Shown here piece by piece: positions 54,238-62,108 of a stretch of 64,000 bases of DNA; positions within the stretch are counted from its first letter, which is position 1, and the number at the start of each line of letters is the position of its first letter. Made by a program: the position numbers and the translations under genes. The stretch covers positions 1 through 64,000 of the forward strand of contig JACJZV010000003.1 in NCBI GenBank assembly GCA_020635395.1, read 5' to 3'. Source of the DNA: Flavobacteriales bacterium (GTDB lineage: Bacteria > Bacteroidota > Bacteroidia > NS11-12g > UBA9320). The notes under the pieces were generated by a model. It was not told the DNA's origin. It worked only from the letters and a program-made list of their open reading frames with translations, and searched no databases.

Positions 54238-54460
54238 ATGAAGTACGTATTTTATACAACATATGTTCTTTTTGGAAAGTCCAGAAGTAAAATGGATGAA
54301 TATATTATGACTACTATCCAAATTATCGGATTTGTTAGATTAGTAATAGTATTTAAACTAGTCGTTAGCTTTGAATCTGGATATATATTTTTCCGAGATA
54401 ATCTAAATATAATATTTATTTGTCTGGCTCCTATTATGTTAATAATATGGAAAATTTTAA
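54238..54460 (+). pseudogene. Truncated small membrane protein, cut by IS copy 2
   Basis: ATG at 54238; about 74 native codons until the IS begins at 54461, after which the frame runs a few codons into the IS (stop at 54475-54477). Two to three membrane segments are visible: TTIQIIGFVRLVIVFKLVV, then a polar loop, then LNIIFICLAPIMLIIW. The protein may have been a membrane-type cassette product, for instance an immunity protein; the 3' part is not adjacent. If TTAA at the IS edge is treated as a target duplication, the frame would continue in the sequence right of IS copy 1 (21032 on) for 26 codons, which is weak evidence. Confidence 0.6.
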
Positions 54461-54484
54461 CTACACCCCAAAGTTAGGACAAAA

Positions 54485-55354
54485 TCAAAGGTACTTATAA
54501 TTAACTTTTTCTGATTTATTTGGGTTAAAATATTTCTGTAATGGGGTTAAATTCCCTATAGAGCTATGCCTTCTTTTTGTGTTGTAAAATTGGATGTATT
54601 GGTTGATTTGTTGGTATAATTCCAAGCCCCCGTTGGGAGGGTTTAGATAGATTTTTTCTTGCTTTAATGAACGCCAAAAACGTTCGATGTAAATGTTGTC
54701 TGTAGCCCTTCCTTTGCCGTCCATAGAGATTTGTATGTTGTTTTGTTTTAGAATGTTTAGATAAATTTCGCTGGTGTATTGCGAGCCTTGATCGGAGTTG
54801 TGAATGTGAGGTTTTCCGTGTAGTTTTATGGTATCTGTGAGCAAGTCTGCACACCACTGTGCGGTCATCGTGTTAGACAGACTCCAGCCCACTATTTTTC
54901 TGCTATACACATCAATGATAGCTGCCATAAACATATGGCCTCTAAACATTGGAATATACGTTATATCTGTTTGCCAAACGTGGTTTGGGTGTTCTACTTT
55001 GAGTCCACCAAGCAGATAGGGATAATGACAGTTTGCCTTGTCTCTAAGGGTGGTTTTGGGCTTGGCATAAATGGTTTTTAGACGCATTTGACGATATAGT
55101 CTGCGAACACGTTTTTCGTTGATTTGATAACCCAAGTCTTCTTTGAGATAGGTCGTCATTCGAGCCACACCATAGTATGGATGTGCCATAAAACATTGGT
55201 CTATGGTTCGCATCAACTGCTCGTTTAATGCACTGGTTATCTTGGGCTTGTAATAAACACCAGATCTATTGATGCCCATTAATTTGCAACGCTCCATTAA
55301 GGGTAGTCTTGAACGCGTTTGTACAGCTCGCTGCCGTTTTTCTGTCAAACTCAT
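54485..55354 (-). CDS. IS3-family transposase OrfB (copy 2)
   Basis: 289-aa DDE transposase with the same residues as the copy at 20134-21003: Asp in WQTDITYI, Asp in HNSDQGSQ, Glu in IYIERFWRSL. Intact, overlapping orfA by 4 bases. Confidence 0.95.
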   Translation of the reverse strand: MSLTEKRQRAVQTRSRLPLMERCKLMGINRSGVYYKPKITSALNEQLMRTIDQCFMAHPYYGVARMTTYLKEDLGYQINEKRVRRLYRQMRLKTIYAKPKTTLRDKANCHYPYLLGGLKVEHPNHVWQTDITYIPMFRGHMFMAAIIDVYSRKIVGWSLSNTMTAQWCADLLTDTIKLHGKPHIHNSDQGSQYTSEIYLNILKQNNIQISMDGKGRATDNIYIERFWRSLKQEKIYLNPPNGGLELYQQINQYIQFYNTKRRHSSIGNLTPLQKYFNPNKSEKVNYKYL

Positions 55355-55629
55355 TTGCCCAAGACTTTCTTTAAAAAATCAATCTGCATTTGCATATGAC
55401 CGATTTTGTTGTACAATTTCTCGGTGTCTTCAGACCCTTTTTCTTTGGTCGACTTTGACTCAAATACTTCCGAGGCATTCTCCAAAAACTCCTTTTTCCA
55501 AGATACAATCTGGGTGCTATGCAGCTCATACTTACTGGCCAGTTCTTGCAATGTCTGACGTTCTTGAAGGGCTTCAATGACCACTTTGGCCTTAAATCCC
55601 GAACTAAATTTTCTACGCTTTTTGCTCAT
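55351..55629 (-). CDS. IS3-family transposase OrfA (copy 2)
   Basis: 92-aa helix-turn-helix subunit from the ATG at 55629, identical to 19859-20137 (ASKYELHSTQIVSWKKEFL). Intact. Confidence 0.92.
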   Translation of the reverse strand: MSKKRRKFSSGFKAKVVIEALQERQTLQELASKYELHSTQIVSWKKEFLENASEVFESKSTKEKGSEDTEKLYNKIGHMQMQIDFLKKVLGK

Positions 55630-55681
55630 TTTCCAATTCAAATTTATTAATCTTTTGAATTGTCCTTTTTTTGGGGAGTAC

Positions 55682-55929
55682 TATATACTTTGCCCAACAC
55701 TTCCCATTTCAGTTATGAAATATATGTTAGAAAAGGAGAAGAAAAAAGAATATATAATTTGGACGACCCAAATGAACTAATGGACATGAAAAATATTTCA
55801 AATATTATTCAAAATCTACTCTATGAATCTAATTTTTATTTAAAAAAATATACGCTGAAAGATATGCAGTTAGATACAAATTATATTAATCTTAAGGATA
55901 TTTTTTTGCAACACTTAAGAGGCAAATAG
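55682..55929 (+). pseudogene. 3' part of the array lipoprotein gene split by the IS pair
   Basis: Reads in one frame from the IS edge: YTLPNTSHFSYEIYVRKGEE, then RIYNLDDPNELMDMKN, ending FLQHLRGK. It has no start of its own. With one TATA removed it continues in frame from 19643-19806 to give a 135-aa lipoprotein. It is followed at 55944 by GCACCAGCTTGGGGG, the same box found upstream of the 5' half (19509), as expected for neighbouring cassettes of one array. Confidence 0.75.
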
Positions 55930-55963
55930 TATGGTGGAAACGTGCACCAGCTTGGGGGATTAG

Positions 55964-56665
55964 TTAATCATCATATTTGTATATTAATTCACCATTTTGA
56001 AAATGCAATATTCCAAATTCCCTAGCGACAAATCCATCGTTAAAGGGATGGTACAATAACTCTTGGTAATGCACTATTGAATCTTTGATTTTGAATTTAT
56101 TTTCATCGATTATCTCGGTTTTCACTATGGTGCTTTCGGAAACAAATTCCGTATAACTTTTATAAAAGACCGAATCACTTGAATATTCCACGGAAAGTGG
56201 CCCTTGATTTGTCAAATAGCCTTTATTTAGTTTTTCTTCTTCGTCGAAAGTGCTAAAAGATGTATCTTTTGCAAGAAAAGAAAACCAATAAATGGCTTTG
56301 TAATTTTTCATCTCAACAAGTGCTAAGATTATTTCAAATTGCTGGTCAACTGTATAAAATCTTGAAAGAAGATATTTTTTGGTATTTGATATGTCAAATC
56401 TAAAATGCACGTCAAAGCCAATTGTATCCATATTTTGAAATAAAAACTGCGAAATTTCTTGATTAATTTCAGACCCTCTAATTTTCAATTCTGAAACATT
56501 ATAAATTTCACCTTCTATAAAATCTATTGGAAAGAACAAAGTATCAAATACGGACGTATTCATTGGAAGTTTTTCTTTTTCCGTCAGAAATGGGTGATGA
56601 ATGGACATTAATGTCCCGCACCCTAAATAAATTGTACAAAAAAAGATATGGAACAAGTATTTCAT
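55964..56665 (-). CDS. Lipoprotein of the right cassette array (minus strand)
   Basis: A 233-aa lipoprotein: short leader FHIFFCTIYLGC with a lipobox at the second Cys, then a polar, beta-rich protein without a family I recognise (DTIGFDVHFRFDIS, IILALVEMKNYKAIYWFSF, VKTEIIDENKFKIKDS, HFQNGELIYKYDD). The C-terminal FQNGELIYKY has the look of a repeat seen in MORN-like or antitoxin-like proteins, which is not enough for an assignment. Orientation is opposite to most array genes. Confidence 0.7.
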   Translation of the reverse strand: MKYLFHIFFCTIYLGCGTLMSIHHPFLTEKEKLPMNTSVFDTLFFPIDFIEGEIYNVSELKIRGSEINQEISQFLFQNMDTIGFDVHFRFDISNTKKYLLSRFYTVDQQFEIILALVEMKNYKAIYWFSFLAKDTSFSTFDEEEKLNKGYLTNQGPLSVEYSSDSVFYKSYTEFVSESTIVKTEIIDENKFKIKDSIVHYQELLYHPFNDGFVAREFGILHFQNGELIYKYDD

Positions 56666-57062
56666 TGAGATTTACCTTTAAGAATTTCTTCTAAATATTT
56701 GTCAAATTTTTCGTCTTCTTCTTTTTTACTCTCAATCAATGTCTCCCGTCAGGGGACGTTGATGACAAATGTAAAAATAAATCTTTTTGAATAATTCATT
56801 TAATCCAACTATGCTGAGATAATACGTCTTTACTGATTCTTCAGAATGAAGCCTTAGTTTAAGCCACCTCCACGCCCCCTTAGCGGGAGAAGTGGAGAGA
56901 GCAAAAATCAGTACAACCGAACGACCTGCCCGCCTTAGTTGGTAAAGAATGTCTAATTTTGTTAGAAGAGTCCTCTTATGAGTGATTTTGAGGGGTAGAA
57001 AAGACAGGATAATGGATTTGAAACAACCTTAAGTGGAGGACTTGGTAATTAATATTGGAAAT
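56666..57062. other. Array spacer between cassettes
   Basis: No gene supported. It holds repeat R5a and, from about 56930, CTGCCCGCCTTAGTTGG and GAGTCCTCTTATGAGTGATTTTGAGGGG, a decayed relative of the R1 hairpin. Confidence 0.6.
56732..56906 (+). repeat. Array repeat R5 (about 175 bp), copy a
   Basis: Aligns along its length with 59461-59636. It begins ATCAATGTCTCCCGTC, then GGACGTTGATGACAAAT (hairpin 56735-56763), ATAAATCTTTTTGAAT, TTCATTTAATCCAACTATGCT, CAGAATG, GCCTTAG, CCACCTCCACG and a second hairpin, CCACGCCCCCTTAGCGGGAGAAGTGG. It lies upstream of a plus-strand array gene, as does copy b. Confidence 0.88.
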
Positions 57063-57578
57063 ATGAAAAAGCTATATTTAATCTTTCTGTTGTTAGGCTC
57101 ATTAAAGTTGATGAGTCAAGAATGCCCAGAATATTGTAACAAAAGGACTAAGTATAAATTTAAACTCTTAAAGAAAGAAGGTTTAAAAATAGATACGACT
57201 AAAGTTAGAGTTGATGGTGTTTATATTTTGGAATCGGAATTAAATGGACAAAGAAGGTATCGATTTTTAAGATTTTTTGCGAATGGTAGAGTGTATTTTA
57301 GCTGTGCCTATTGCAGCCCTCCTAGTAGTGATGACTTAAATAATCTTAATTACGGGAAGTATGGTTATTATGTAGTAAATGATAGCATGGTAAAAACCGA
57401 AACTTTTGAGCCATATCTGAGATACTACTTTGTTTTTTATAAAGTTCAAGGAGAGCAGATAATTACAAATGGGTCTTGTAAAAGAAGATGGCCAGAAATG
57501 AAGAATAAGGACTATACCCAATTTAGGAATGTATTTTCATTTAAAAAGTCGATACTTACTTCCTCAACCTTTTGGTAA
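57063..57578 (+). CDS. Small exported protein of the right cassette array
   Basis: About 171 aa from the ATG at 57063; the frame extends ten codons upstream but those do not fit a signal. Signal peptide KKLYLIFLLLGSLKLMSQ, then a Cys-rich start CPEYCNKRTKY, RVDGVYILESELNGQRRYRF, FLRFFANGRVYFSCAYCSPP and YVVNDSMVKTETFEPYLRYY. The strand pattern GVYILE ... RFFANGRVYFSCA resembles a lipocalin-like or DUF-type beta domain used by many array-type immunity proteins, with no family assignment. It converges on the next gene with four bases between stops. Confidence 0.7.
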   Translation: MKKLYLIFLLLGSLKLMSQECPEYCNKRTKYKFKLLKKEGLKIDTTKVRVDGVYILESELNGQRRYRFLRFFANGRVYFSCAYCSPPSSDDLNNLNYGKYGYYVVNDSMVKTETFEPYLRYYFVFYKVQGEQIITNGSCKRRWPEMKNKDYTQFRNVFSFKKSILTSSTFW

Positions 57579-57582
57579 TTGC

Positions 57583-58575
57583 CTAGTAATAAGTATATCG
57601 GTAATGATAAAAAGTAGTTTCACCATCTTCAAAAACAACAAATTTTACTAGATTTCCATATTCATCGTAATCACATAGCTCCTTGTATTGTATTTCACCG
57701 TTTTCCAAAGTTTCTGTAACTGAAATTGGGTTGTAATTTTCGTCGAACTGCCTTACAGTTCTCTTTGAAATTGGCCTTGGGTATATCCTAAAATATTTTT
57801 CGGCCTGTTTACTATTTTGAAAATTGTGATACAAGTCTTCTCTATAGATTTCATAACCAAGGGAGTCATAAATTACCCTTTTTGTCCAAGTATAAAATTC
57901 TTGATAGCCCACAAAAACGGATTCGAATGAATCCTTAGTAGCAATTCTCATTTTTTTATAAACCAGTTGATTTATTTTCGAATAATATCCATCAATTCCT
58001 ATCAACTGATCGATAGAATCGAACGTATAAACAAAAGAGTCGGGATACATCCCAGGTTTTAAATAGCAAACCACTTTATTACCCTTTGTGCCATCTATAC
58101 TAGAATACTGAAATCTTCCGGCAGTATCAAAATAAAATGTACCCATTCCTTCCCATGTTAAGCCTCTCAACGAACTAGGTCGTTTTAAAAAGTAGGTTTG
58201 TTTTACTTTTTCCATCGAATCACGCCATTTATCTGAACTACCTATAATATACTCATTTGTTTGGGTGTAATCAGCCCTTATTTTTCTATTATCAATGGTT
58301 GAGATTTCTTCTGTTCGAAATCCTGTAGTATCAAACTCAAATATTAAAAATGGATCTTTAACCGAATCATTTGGATTGTTGGTTTTAAATAATTCCATGC
58401 TTTTTATTTTACTTTTTCTGATTCGTTCCCTATTTAAATAATCAGATAATTGCAAATGAGCTGGGGTAATTTCATATCTGAAATAATAAAACCCAATAAA
58501 TCCACTTCCAGTAAACTGTGCACTAACCCTAAACGTTAATTTTAATAGCACAAGAAAAACTAAATATCTTTTCAT
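57583..58575 (-). CDS. Exported protein with toxin-antitoxin-array-like MORN/YD-style repeats
   Basis: A 330-aa protein with a signal peptide (FLVLLKLTFRVSAQ). The middle carries RGLTWEGMGTFYFDTAGRFQ and FVYTFDSIDQLIGIDGYYSK. The end, KELCDYDEYGNLVKFVVFED and then GETTFYHYRYTYY, has the DxxGNL and YRYxY elements found in YD/RHS-like repeats and in short array proteins of Bacteroidota. I do not recognise a named family. It lies in the array on the minus strand and could be an orphan immunity or surface protein. Confidence 0.68.
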   Translation of the reverse strand: MKRYLVFLVLLKLTFRVSAQFTGSGFIGFYYFRYEITPAHLQLSDYLNRERIRKSKIKSMELFKTNNPNDSVKDPFLIFEFDTTGFRTEEISTIDNRKIRADYTQTNEYIIGSSDKWRDSMEKVKQTYFLKRPSSLRGLTWEGMGTFYFDTAGRFQYSSIDGTKGNKVVCYLKPGMYPDSFVYTFDSIDQLIGIDGYYSKINQLVYKKMRIATKDSFESVFVGYQEFYTWTKRVIYDSLGYEIYREDLYHNFQNSKQAEKYFRIYPRPISKRTVRQFDENYNPISVTETLENGEIQYKELCDYDEYGNLVKFVVFEDGETTFYHYRYTYY

Positions 58576-59017
58576 ATTCCTAATCCCAATTTAATCTAAC
58601 ACAACTTTGCACCGGAACAACTTTTCTAAAAAGTCCTCCTCAAAAATAGGACAATTCAAATGATTTTAATCCCAACAGATTTACCCCATAGGTTACACCG
58701 TTGACCCCAGCAGCTGCACAATATAAAAAACTGCGTTGTTAATCTTCTTTTGTTTGTTAGTTCAACTATGAAATTTTTTTAAATTTGTCATCAGAGTCCT
58801 CTGTCGAGTGACTCTGAGGGGAAGAAAAAAAACGGGAATCAGGACGATAGTCCAAAAAATTAACAGTAACTGGCTTAACAGAAGGTACTATATGCATTGT
58901 AATAGATACAAACTATGGCATTGGTGAAGCACATTCTTATCCTATGAGTCGGCATACAATTTTCTCTCCTGCAACCCCTCCTGCAAGGGACATTGTTGCG
59001 GATAAAAGCATTTGATT
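58576..59017. other. Array spacer between cassettes
   Basis: No gene supported. It holds repeat R6a with its hairpin. At 58621-58660 AAAAGTCCTCCTCAAAAATAGGACAATTCAAA resembles the IS left end (CTCCCCAAAAAAAGGACAATTCAAA) and may be a relic of an older insertion. Confidence 0.5.
58723..58820 (+). repeat. Array repeat R6 (about 98 bp), copy a, with hairpin
   Basis: ATAAAAAACTGCGTTGTTAATC, TTCTTTTGTTTGTTAGT, AAATTTGTCATCAGAGTCCTCT, GAGTGACTCTGAGGGG. Nearly the same as 59650-59746. The hairpin TCAGAGTC ... GACTCTGA is at 58791-58817. Its second half, AAATTTGTCATCAGAGT, is also in R1. Confidence 0.9.
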
Positions 59018-59419
59018 ATGAATAAATTTTTATATCTTTTTTGTCTTACTGTACCATTGTTATGTTGTCTTTCAAGAAAGAATACCATAACAGATTACAA
59101 TGTAGAAGAATTTGACAGTATTTCGGTTGTGATAAAGAATATTCCAAAAGACAATGTTGGATGTGGTATTTTTAGCATTGTTTTATGTCTTGATGCCGTC
59201 GCACTAGATAGTAATTATGCAATATCGCAGGGAGATTCCGTAATACTCTGTATTTCATGTCCTGATTGGTTAAATGATTTGCCGATTAGTTCAAAAAATC
59301 AGTACAAAGTGAAACTGCGTGATTATTATAGAGATTCCACCAGCATTGAAAGTTGTAGATGTATCAATAGCCGACATCCAAAATTTTGGATGTTGTCTAT
59401 TGATAGCCTTTCGCCATAG
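59018..59419 (+). CDS. Small lipoprotein of the right cassette array
   Basis: 133 aa from the ATG at 59018. The leader NKFLYLFCLTVPLLCCLSRK has LLCC as a probable lipobox. The mature part reads FDSISVVIKNIPKDNVGCG, IFSIVLCLDAVALDSNY, VILCISCPDWLNDL and ends YRDSTSIESCRC. The content of cysteines is high. It resembles the neighbouring array products only in style (size, export). I find no family. Upstream lie R6a and CTCCTGCAAGGGACATTGTTGCGG, related to the GACGTTGATG hairpin. Confidence 0.7.
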   Translation: MNKFLYLFCLTVPLLCCLSRKNTITDYNVEEFDSISVVIKNIPKDNVGCGIFSIVLCLDAVALDSNYAISQGDSVILCISCPDWLNDLPISSKNQYKVKLRDYYRDSTSIESCRCINSRHPKFWMLSIDSLSP

Positions 59420-59460
59420 AATTAAATATCGAGCAAAAAAGGCGTTGCAGCCACATTTAC

Positions 59461-59636
59461 TCTCCATCAATGTCTCCCGTCAAGAGACGTTGATGACAAA
59501 TTTAAAAATAAATCTTTTTGAATGATTCATTTAATCCAACTATGCTCATATTATCAGACTTTACTGATCCTCCAGAATGTTGCCTTAGTTTTAACCACCT
59601 CCACGTCCCCTATCGGGAGACGTAGAGGGAGAAAAA
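59461..59636 (+). repeat. Array repeat R5, copy b
   Basis: Matches 56732-56906 over its whole length with scattered differences. Hairpins: CATCAATGTC ... GACGTTGATG at 59464-59494 and CCACGTCCCCTATCGGGAGACGTAG near 59600. It directly abuts R6 copy b, while in the other locus R5 and R6 lie about 1.8 kb apart. Confidence 0.88.
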
Positions 59637-59649
59637 GCCTCAACACCAA

Positions 59650-59746
59650 ACAAAAAACTGCGTTGTTAATCTTCTTTTGTTTGTTAGTACAACTAGGAAA
59701 TTTTTTAAATTTGTCATCAGAGTCCTCTATCGAGTGACTCTGAGGG
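59650..59746 (+). repeat. Array repeat R6, copy b, with hairpin
   Basis: Same as 58723-58820 with few changes; the hairpin TCAGAGTCCTCTATCGAGTGACTCTGA is at 59717-59743. Confidence 0.9.
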
Positions 59747-59826
59747 GTAACGTAAAGGTACGAGCAGCAGGTGTCCGCCTCGGAGGAAGCTCGCACCAAC
59801 GTGGGATTATTTGATTTTTTTTCGAC

Positions 59827-60414
59827 ATGATAAAACAGATTTTATTTCTCATTTTTCTTTTGGGATCTTTTAATTATAGGTTGAATGCCCAAAATGATAT
59901 TTACAAAGTAAAGTACGATTCAATTTTTGGCAGTGGCTTTGATACGAACTGTAATAATCTTGATAAGTATTACTATCAGGCATCTAAGAAAAGGTATTCC
60001 AAAAAGAAAATTCAGGAGGATACTGTTATTTTTAAAATGCTTAATACTTTGTCAGAACGTTTTCAAAACGGCGATTCTCTACATCAAATTGTCGGTAGCA
60101 CATATTGTGGGTATAAATTTGAATTGCGGAGGAATGGACACTATGAACTGGGGCTAAGCGGAGGATATTTGACATACGAAGTTTTCTTGGACACCAATTG
60201 GTTATCAATTCAAATTCATTATATAAATTCGGGAACGAATGATAAACGTTTTGAAGTTCTATGCATGTATCGAGATGGGGTAAGAGACTATATGAATCCA
60301 TATTATTTTTTAGTTTATATGTTCCCAGTAGCTCCCAATATTTCCAAATATAAAAAACATGAATTTCGTGCGGAATTATATTTATTAGATATGCACCGAA
60401 AGAATGGTAAATAG
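59827..60414 (+). CDS. Small exported protein of the right cassette array
   Basis: A 195-aa protein with a signal peptide (ILFLIFLLGSFNYRLNAQ). The mature part has KVKYDSIFGSGFDTNCNNLD, a basic stretch SKKRYSKKKIQED, KFELRRNGHYELGLSGGYLT and YFLVYMFPVAPNISKYKKHE. No family recognised. It is the last array gene: the stop is followed after 7 bases by GGCAATTAACA, the R3 box, and then by core chromosome. By position it is another cassette product, possibly an orphan immunity protein. Confidence 0.7.
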   Translation: MIKQILFLIFLLGSFNYRLNAQNDIYKVKYDSIFGSGFDTNCNNLDKYYYQASKKRYSKKKIQEDTVIFKMLNTLSERFQNGDSLHQIVGSTYCGYKFELRRNGHYELGLSGGYLTYEVFLDTNWLSIQIHYINSGTNDKRFEVLCMYRDGVRDYMNPYYFLVYMFPVAPNISKYKKHEFRAELYLLDMHRKNGK

Positions 60415-60537
60415 TGGGTAGCAGGCAATTAACATTGATCCCAATTTACGTCTCCTGCCAAGAAGCATTGTTGACAAAAATACCCAACGCCTTCGAAGCT
60501 GATAACCTTCTCCCACATGTGTTTTATCCTTCTGCTA

Positions 60538-61137
60538 CTACCGAAACCTCAACCGAACGCCTACTGTTGTATAGGATTGATTTTGAAATGTTTGAAAACC
60601 AATTGCGGGTTTAAAGGCTAAATCCTCATTAATATCAAACTCCCGAAGATGGGCATCTACATGTGCATCAATGATTTGAAGGGCATACAAAACGCCCAGC
60701 CCCAAAATAAGTCTATCTCGGTTTTCACGGTAGTAGTTTCTATCGCTTTTCAGTTTTCCATCCGAAATACCCGGAAAATACAGGGCATCGTTGGTGCTGT
60801 CGTTGTCAATTCTTGATAAGTAGGCTTGCTGATAGATTTTGTATCGGTCGATGTTCCATTTCAAACCATATCCCATGCCACCAATGGCCGCATAAAGCAA
60901 CCCTGCTTTCCAATATTTTTCGTTGTAAATTTGACCAAGACCCGGTATAACCGCCGACATAATTGCCGCCTTTTTAGGGCTGTGTACCTCGTTTGAATCT
61001 TTTAGTGGTAAAACATTTGACGTGAAACCATAGCTGCTTTGCTGCACTGACTTAAAGTAGAGCTGTGCCTTTGATTGAAAAGACAACAACATCATTAAGC
61101 ATCCTAAAACTATGACAGGTTTCACAAGGCAAATCAA
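60538..61137 (-). CDS. DUF5683 domain protein
   Basis: A 199-aa protein with an N-terminal signal or membrane anchor (VIVLGCLMMLLSFQSKAQ). The DUF5683 part is KAAIMSAVIPGLGQIYNEKY near residue 56, WKAGLLYAAIGGMGYGLKWN and YREKRD-like NYYRENRDRLILGLGVLYALQ, giving about two membrane helices. In many Bacteroidota this gene follows parA and parB, as it does here (66 bases after parB). The function is unknown. Confidence 0.88.
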   Translation of the reverse strand: MICLVKPVIVLGCLMMLLSFQSKAQLYFKSVQQSSYGFTSNVLPLKDSNEVHSPKKAAIMSAVIPGLGQIYNEKYWKAGLLYAAIGGMGYGLKWNIDRYKIYQQAYLSRIDNDSTNDALYFPGISDGKLKSDRNYYRENRDRLILGLGVLYALQIIDAHVDAHLREFDINEDLAFKPAIGFQTFQNQSYTTVGVRLRFR

Positions 61138-61202
61138 CGGCTTTTTTTTAAATTGACCGTGAGCATTTTGTCAAAATAATCTTTCGGTTACCAATTCAGA
61201 AA

Positions 61203-62108
61203 CTATATATGTCGTAGTTTTTCGAGTATGTCTGTAAGATGGTGTTTGTCGTCGAAATGAATGAGGAGCTTTCCGCTTTCGCCGTCGGTTGCTTTAAATT
61301 CTATTCGGGCATCCAATTTTTCTACCAATAAATCTCGGTATGGCTTAAACTCCTTAAAAGTAGCTTTTTGAGCTTTTGTACCAATATTTTTTGATACCAC
61401 TTCTACCCCATCCAAACTTCCGGTGCTTTGATATTGTTTCACCATATCTTCCACCTTTCTTACCGATAAATCTTCGGCAGCTATTTTTTTGGCAATAAAC
61501 AGTTGAACATCTTCATCTTCAATGGTAATTAATGCCCGAGCATGCCCCATGGATATTTCATTGTGTTGCAATGCCCGTTGAATGCCTTCCGGCAATTTCA
61601 GCAACCGCAAATAATTATTTACCGTACTTCTTTTTTTGCCTACCCTCTCCCCCAACTCTTCTTGTTTTAGCCCACATTCATCCAATAAACGTTTGTAGCT
61701 AAGCGAAATTTCGATGGCATTTAAATCTTCCCGTTGAATGTTTTCAATGAGAGCCATTTCGAGCATTTCTTGATCGTTTGCCAATCGAACGTAAGCCGGA
61801 ATTTTGTCCAAACCAGCAATGATGCTCGCCCGGGTTCGTCGCTCACCACTGATAAGCTCAAACTTATCATAGCCTACTTTTCTAACGGTAATGGGTTGTA
61901 TAACGCCGTGAACCAAAATTGACTCGGCCAGCTCCGTCAACGATTCGTCTTCAAACTCTAAACGAGGTTGAAATGGGTTGGCAACAATGTTGGTCAGCGG
62001 AATCATGGCCACCGAACTCGGCGACAACTCATTTATTCCTTCAGCTGCGTTTTCATCATCGGTTAATAACGCCCCTAACCCTTTTCCCAGTGCATTTCTT
62101 TTTGCCAT
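61203..62108 (-). CDS. parB: Chromosome partitioning protein ParB
   Basis: ParB/Spo0J binds parS sites and spreads on the chromosome as a CTP-dependent clamp. 301 aa: N-terminal RNALGKGLGALL (the ParA-stimulating tail), the CTPase domain with NPFQPRLEFEDESL near residue 42, VHGVIQPITVRK near 70, GERRTRASIIAGL near 88 and ALIENIQREDLN near 115. The helix-turn-helix (QEELGERVGKKRSTVNNYLR) follows near 150, then MGHARALI near 190. The C-terminus is the dimerisation region. The start overlaps the parA stop by one base, so the pair is translationally coupled. Confidence 0.95.
   Translation of the reverse strand: MAKRNALGKGLGALLTDDENAAEGINELSPSSVAMIPLTNIVANPFQPRLEFEDESLTELAESILVHGVIQPITVRKVGYDKFELISGERRTRASIIAGLDKIPAYVRLANDQEMLEMALIENIQREDLNAIEISLSYKRLLDECGLKQEELGERVGKKRSTVNNYLRLLKLPEGIQRALQHNEISMGHARALITIEDEDVQLFIAKKIAAEDLSVRKVEDMVKQYQSTGSLDGVEVVSKNIGTKAQKATFKEFKPYRDLLVEKLDARIEFKATDGESGKLLIHFDDKHHLTDILEKLRHI

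Larger units (their letters stand above)
54461..55681 (-). mobile_element. IS3-family insertion sequence, copy 2 (inverted)
   Basis: Same 1221-bp element as 19807-21027 in the opposite orientation, with identical orfA and orfB proteins. Its left end faces outward to 55682, and its right end faces inward. Neither copy has a matching target duplication at its own two ends, but the two outer sides share TATA and the two inner sides share TTAA. Confidence 0.93.
59420..59826. other. Array spacer between cassettes
   Basis: No gene supported. It holds R5b, R6b and, at 59793, GCACCAACGTGGGATTA, a diverged form of the GCACCAGCTTGGGG box found near 19509 and 55944. Confidence 0.6.

Noticed and set aside
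54238..54477. In-frame continuation of the truncated membrane protein into the bases right of IS copy 1 (21032 onward), which would make the inner segment a former circle
   Set aside because: The extension is only 26 codons in AT-rich DNA and runs through a perfect terminator-like hairpin; it can easily be chance. Kept only as a remark.
19803..55685. Simple inversion between the two IS copies as the cause of the split lipoprotein gene
   Set aside because: Inversion by homologous exchange keeps each flank next to its own IS end; here both gene halves adjoin left ends, which fits a composite insertion better.
59319..59525. Plus-strand frame overlapping the end of the lipoprotein at 59018-59419
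   Set aside because: Overlaps a better gene and runs into repeat R5.
17372..60432. CRISPR array
   Set aside because: The repeats are 16 to 175 bp, irregularly spaced, separated by genes, with no regular short spacers and no cas genes.
60414..60614. Plus-strand frame between the last array gene and DUF5683
   Set aside because: Overlaps the DUF5683 C-terminus and has no start or family support.
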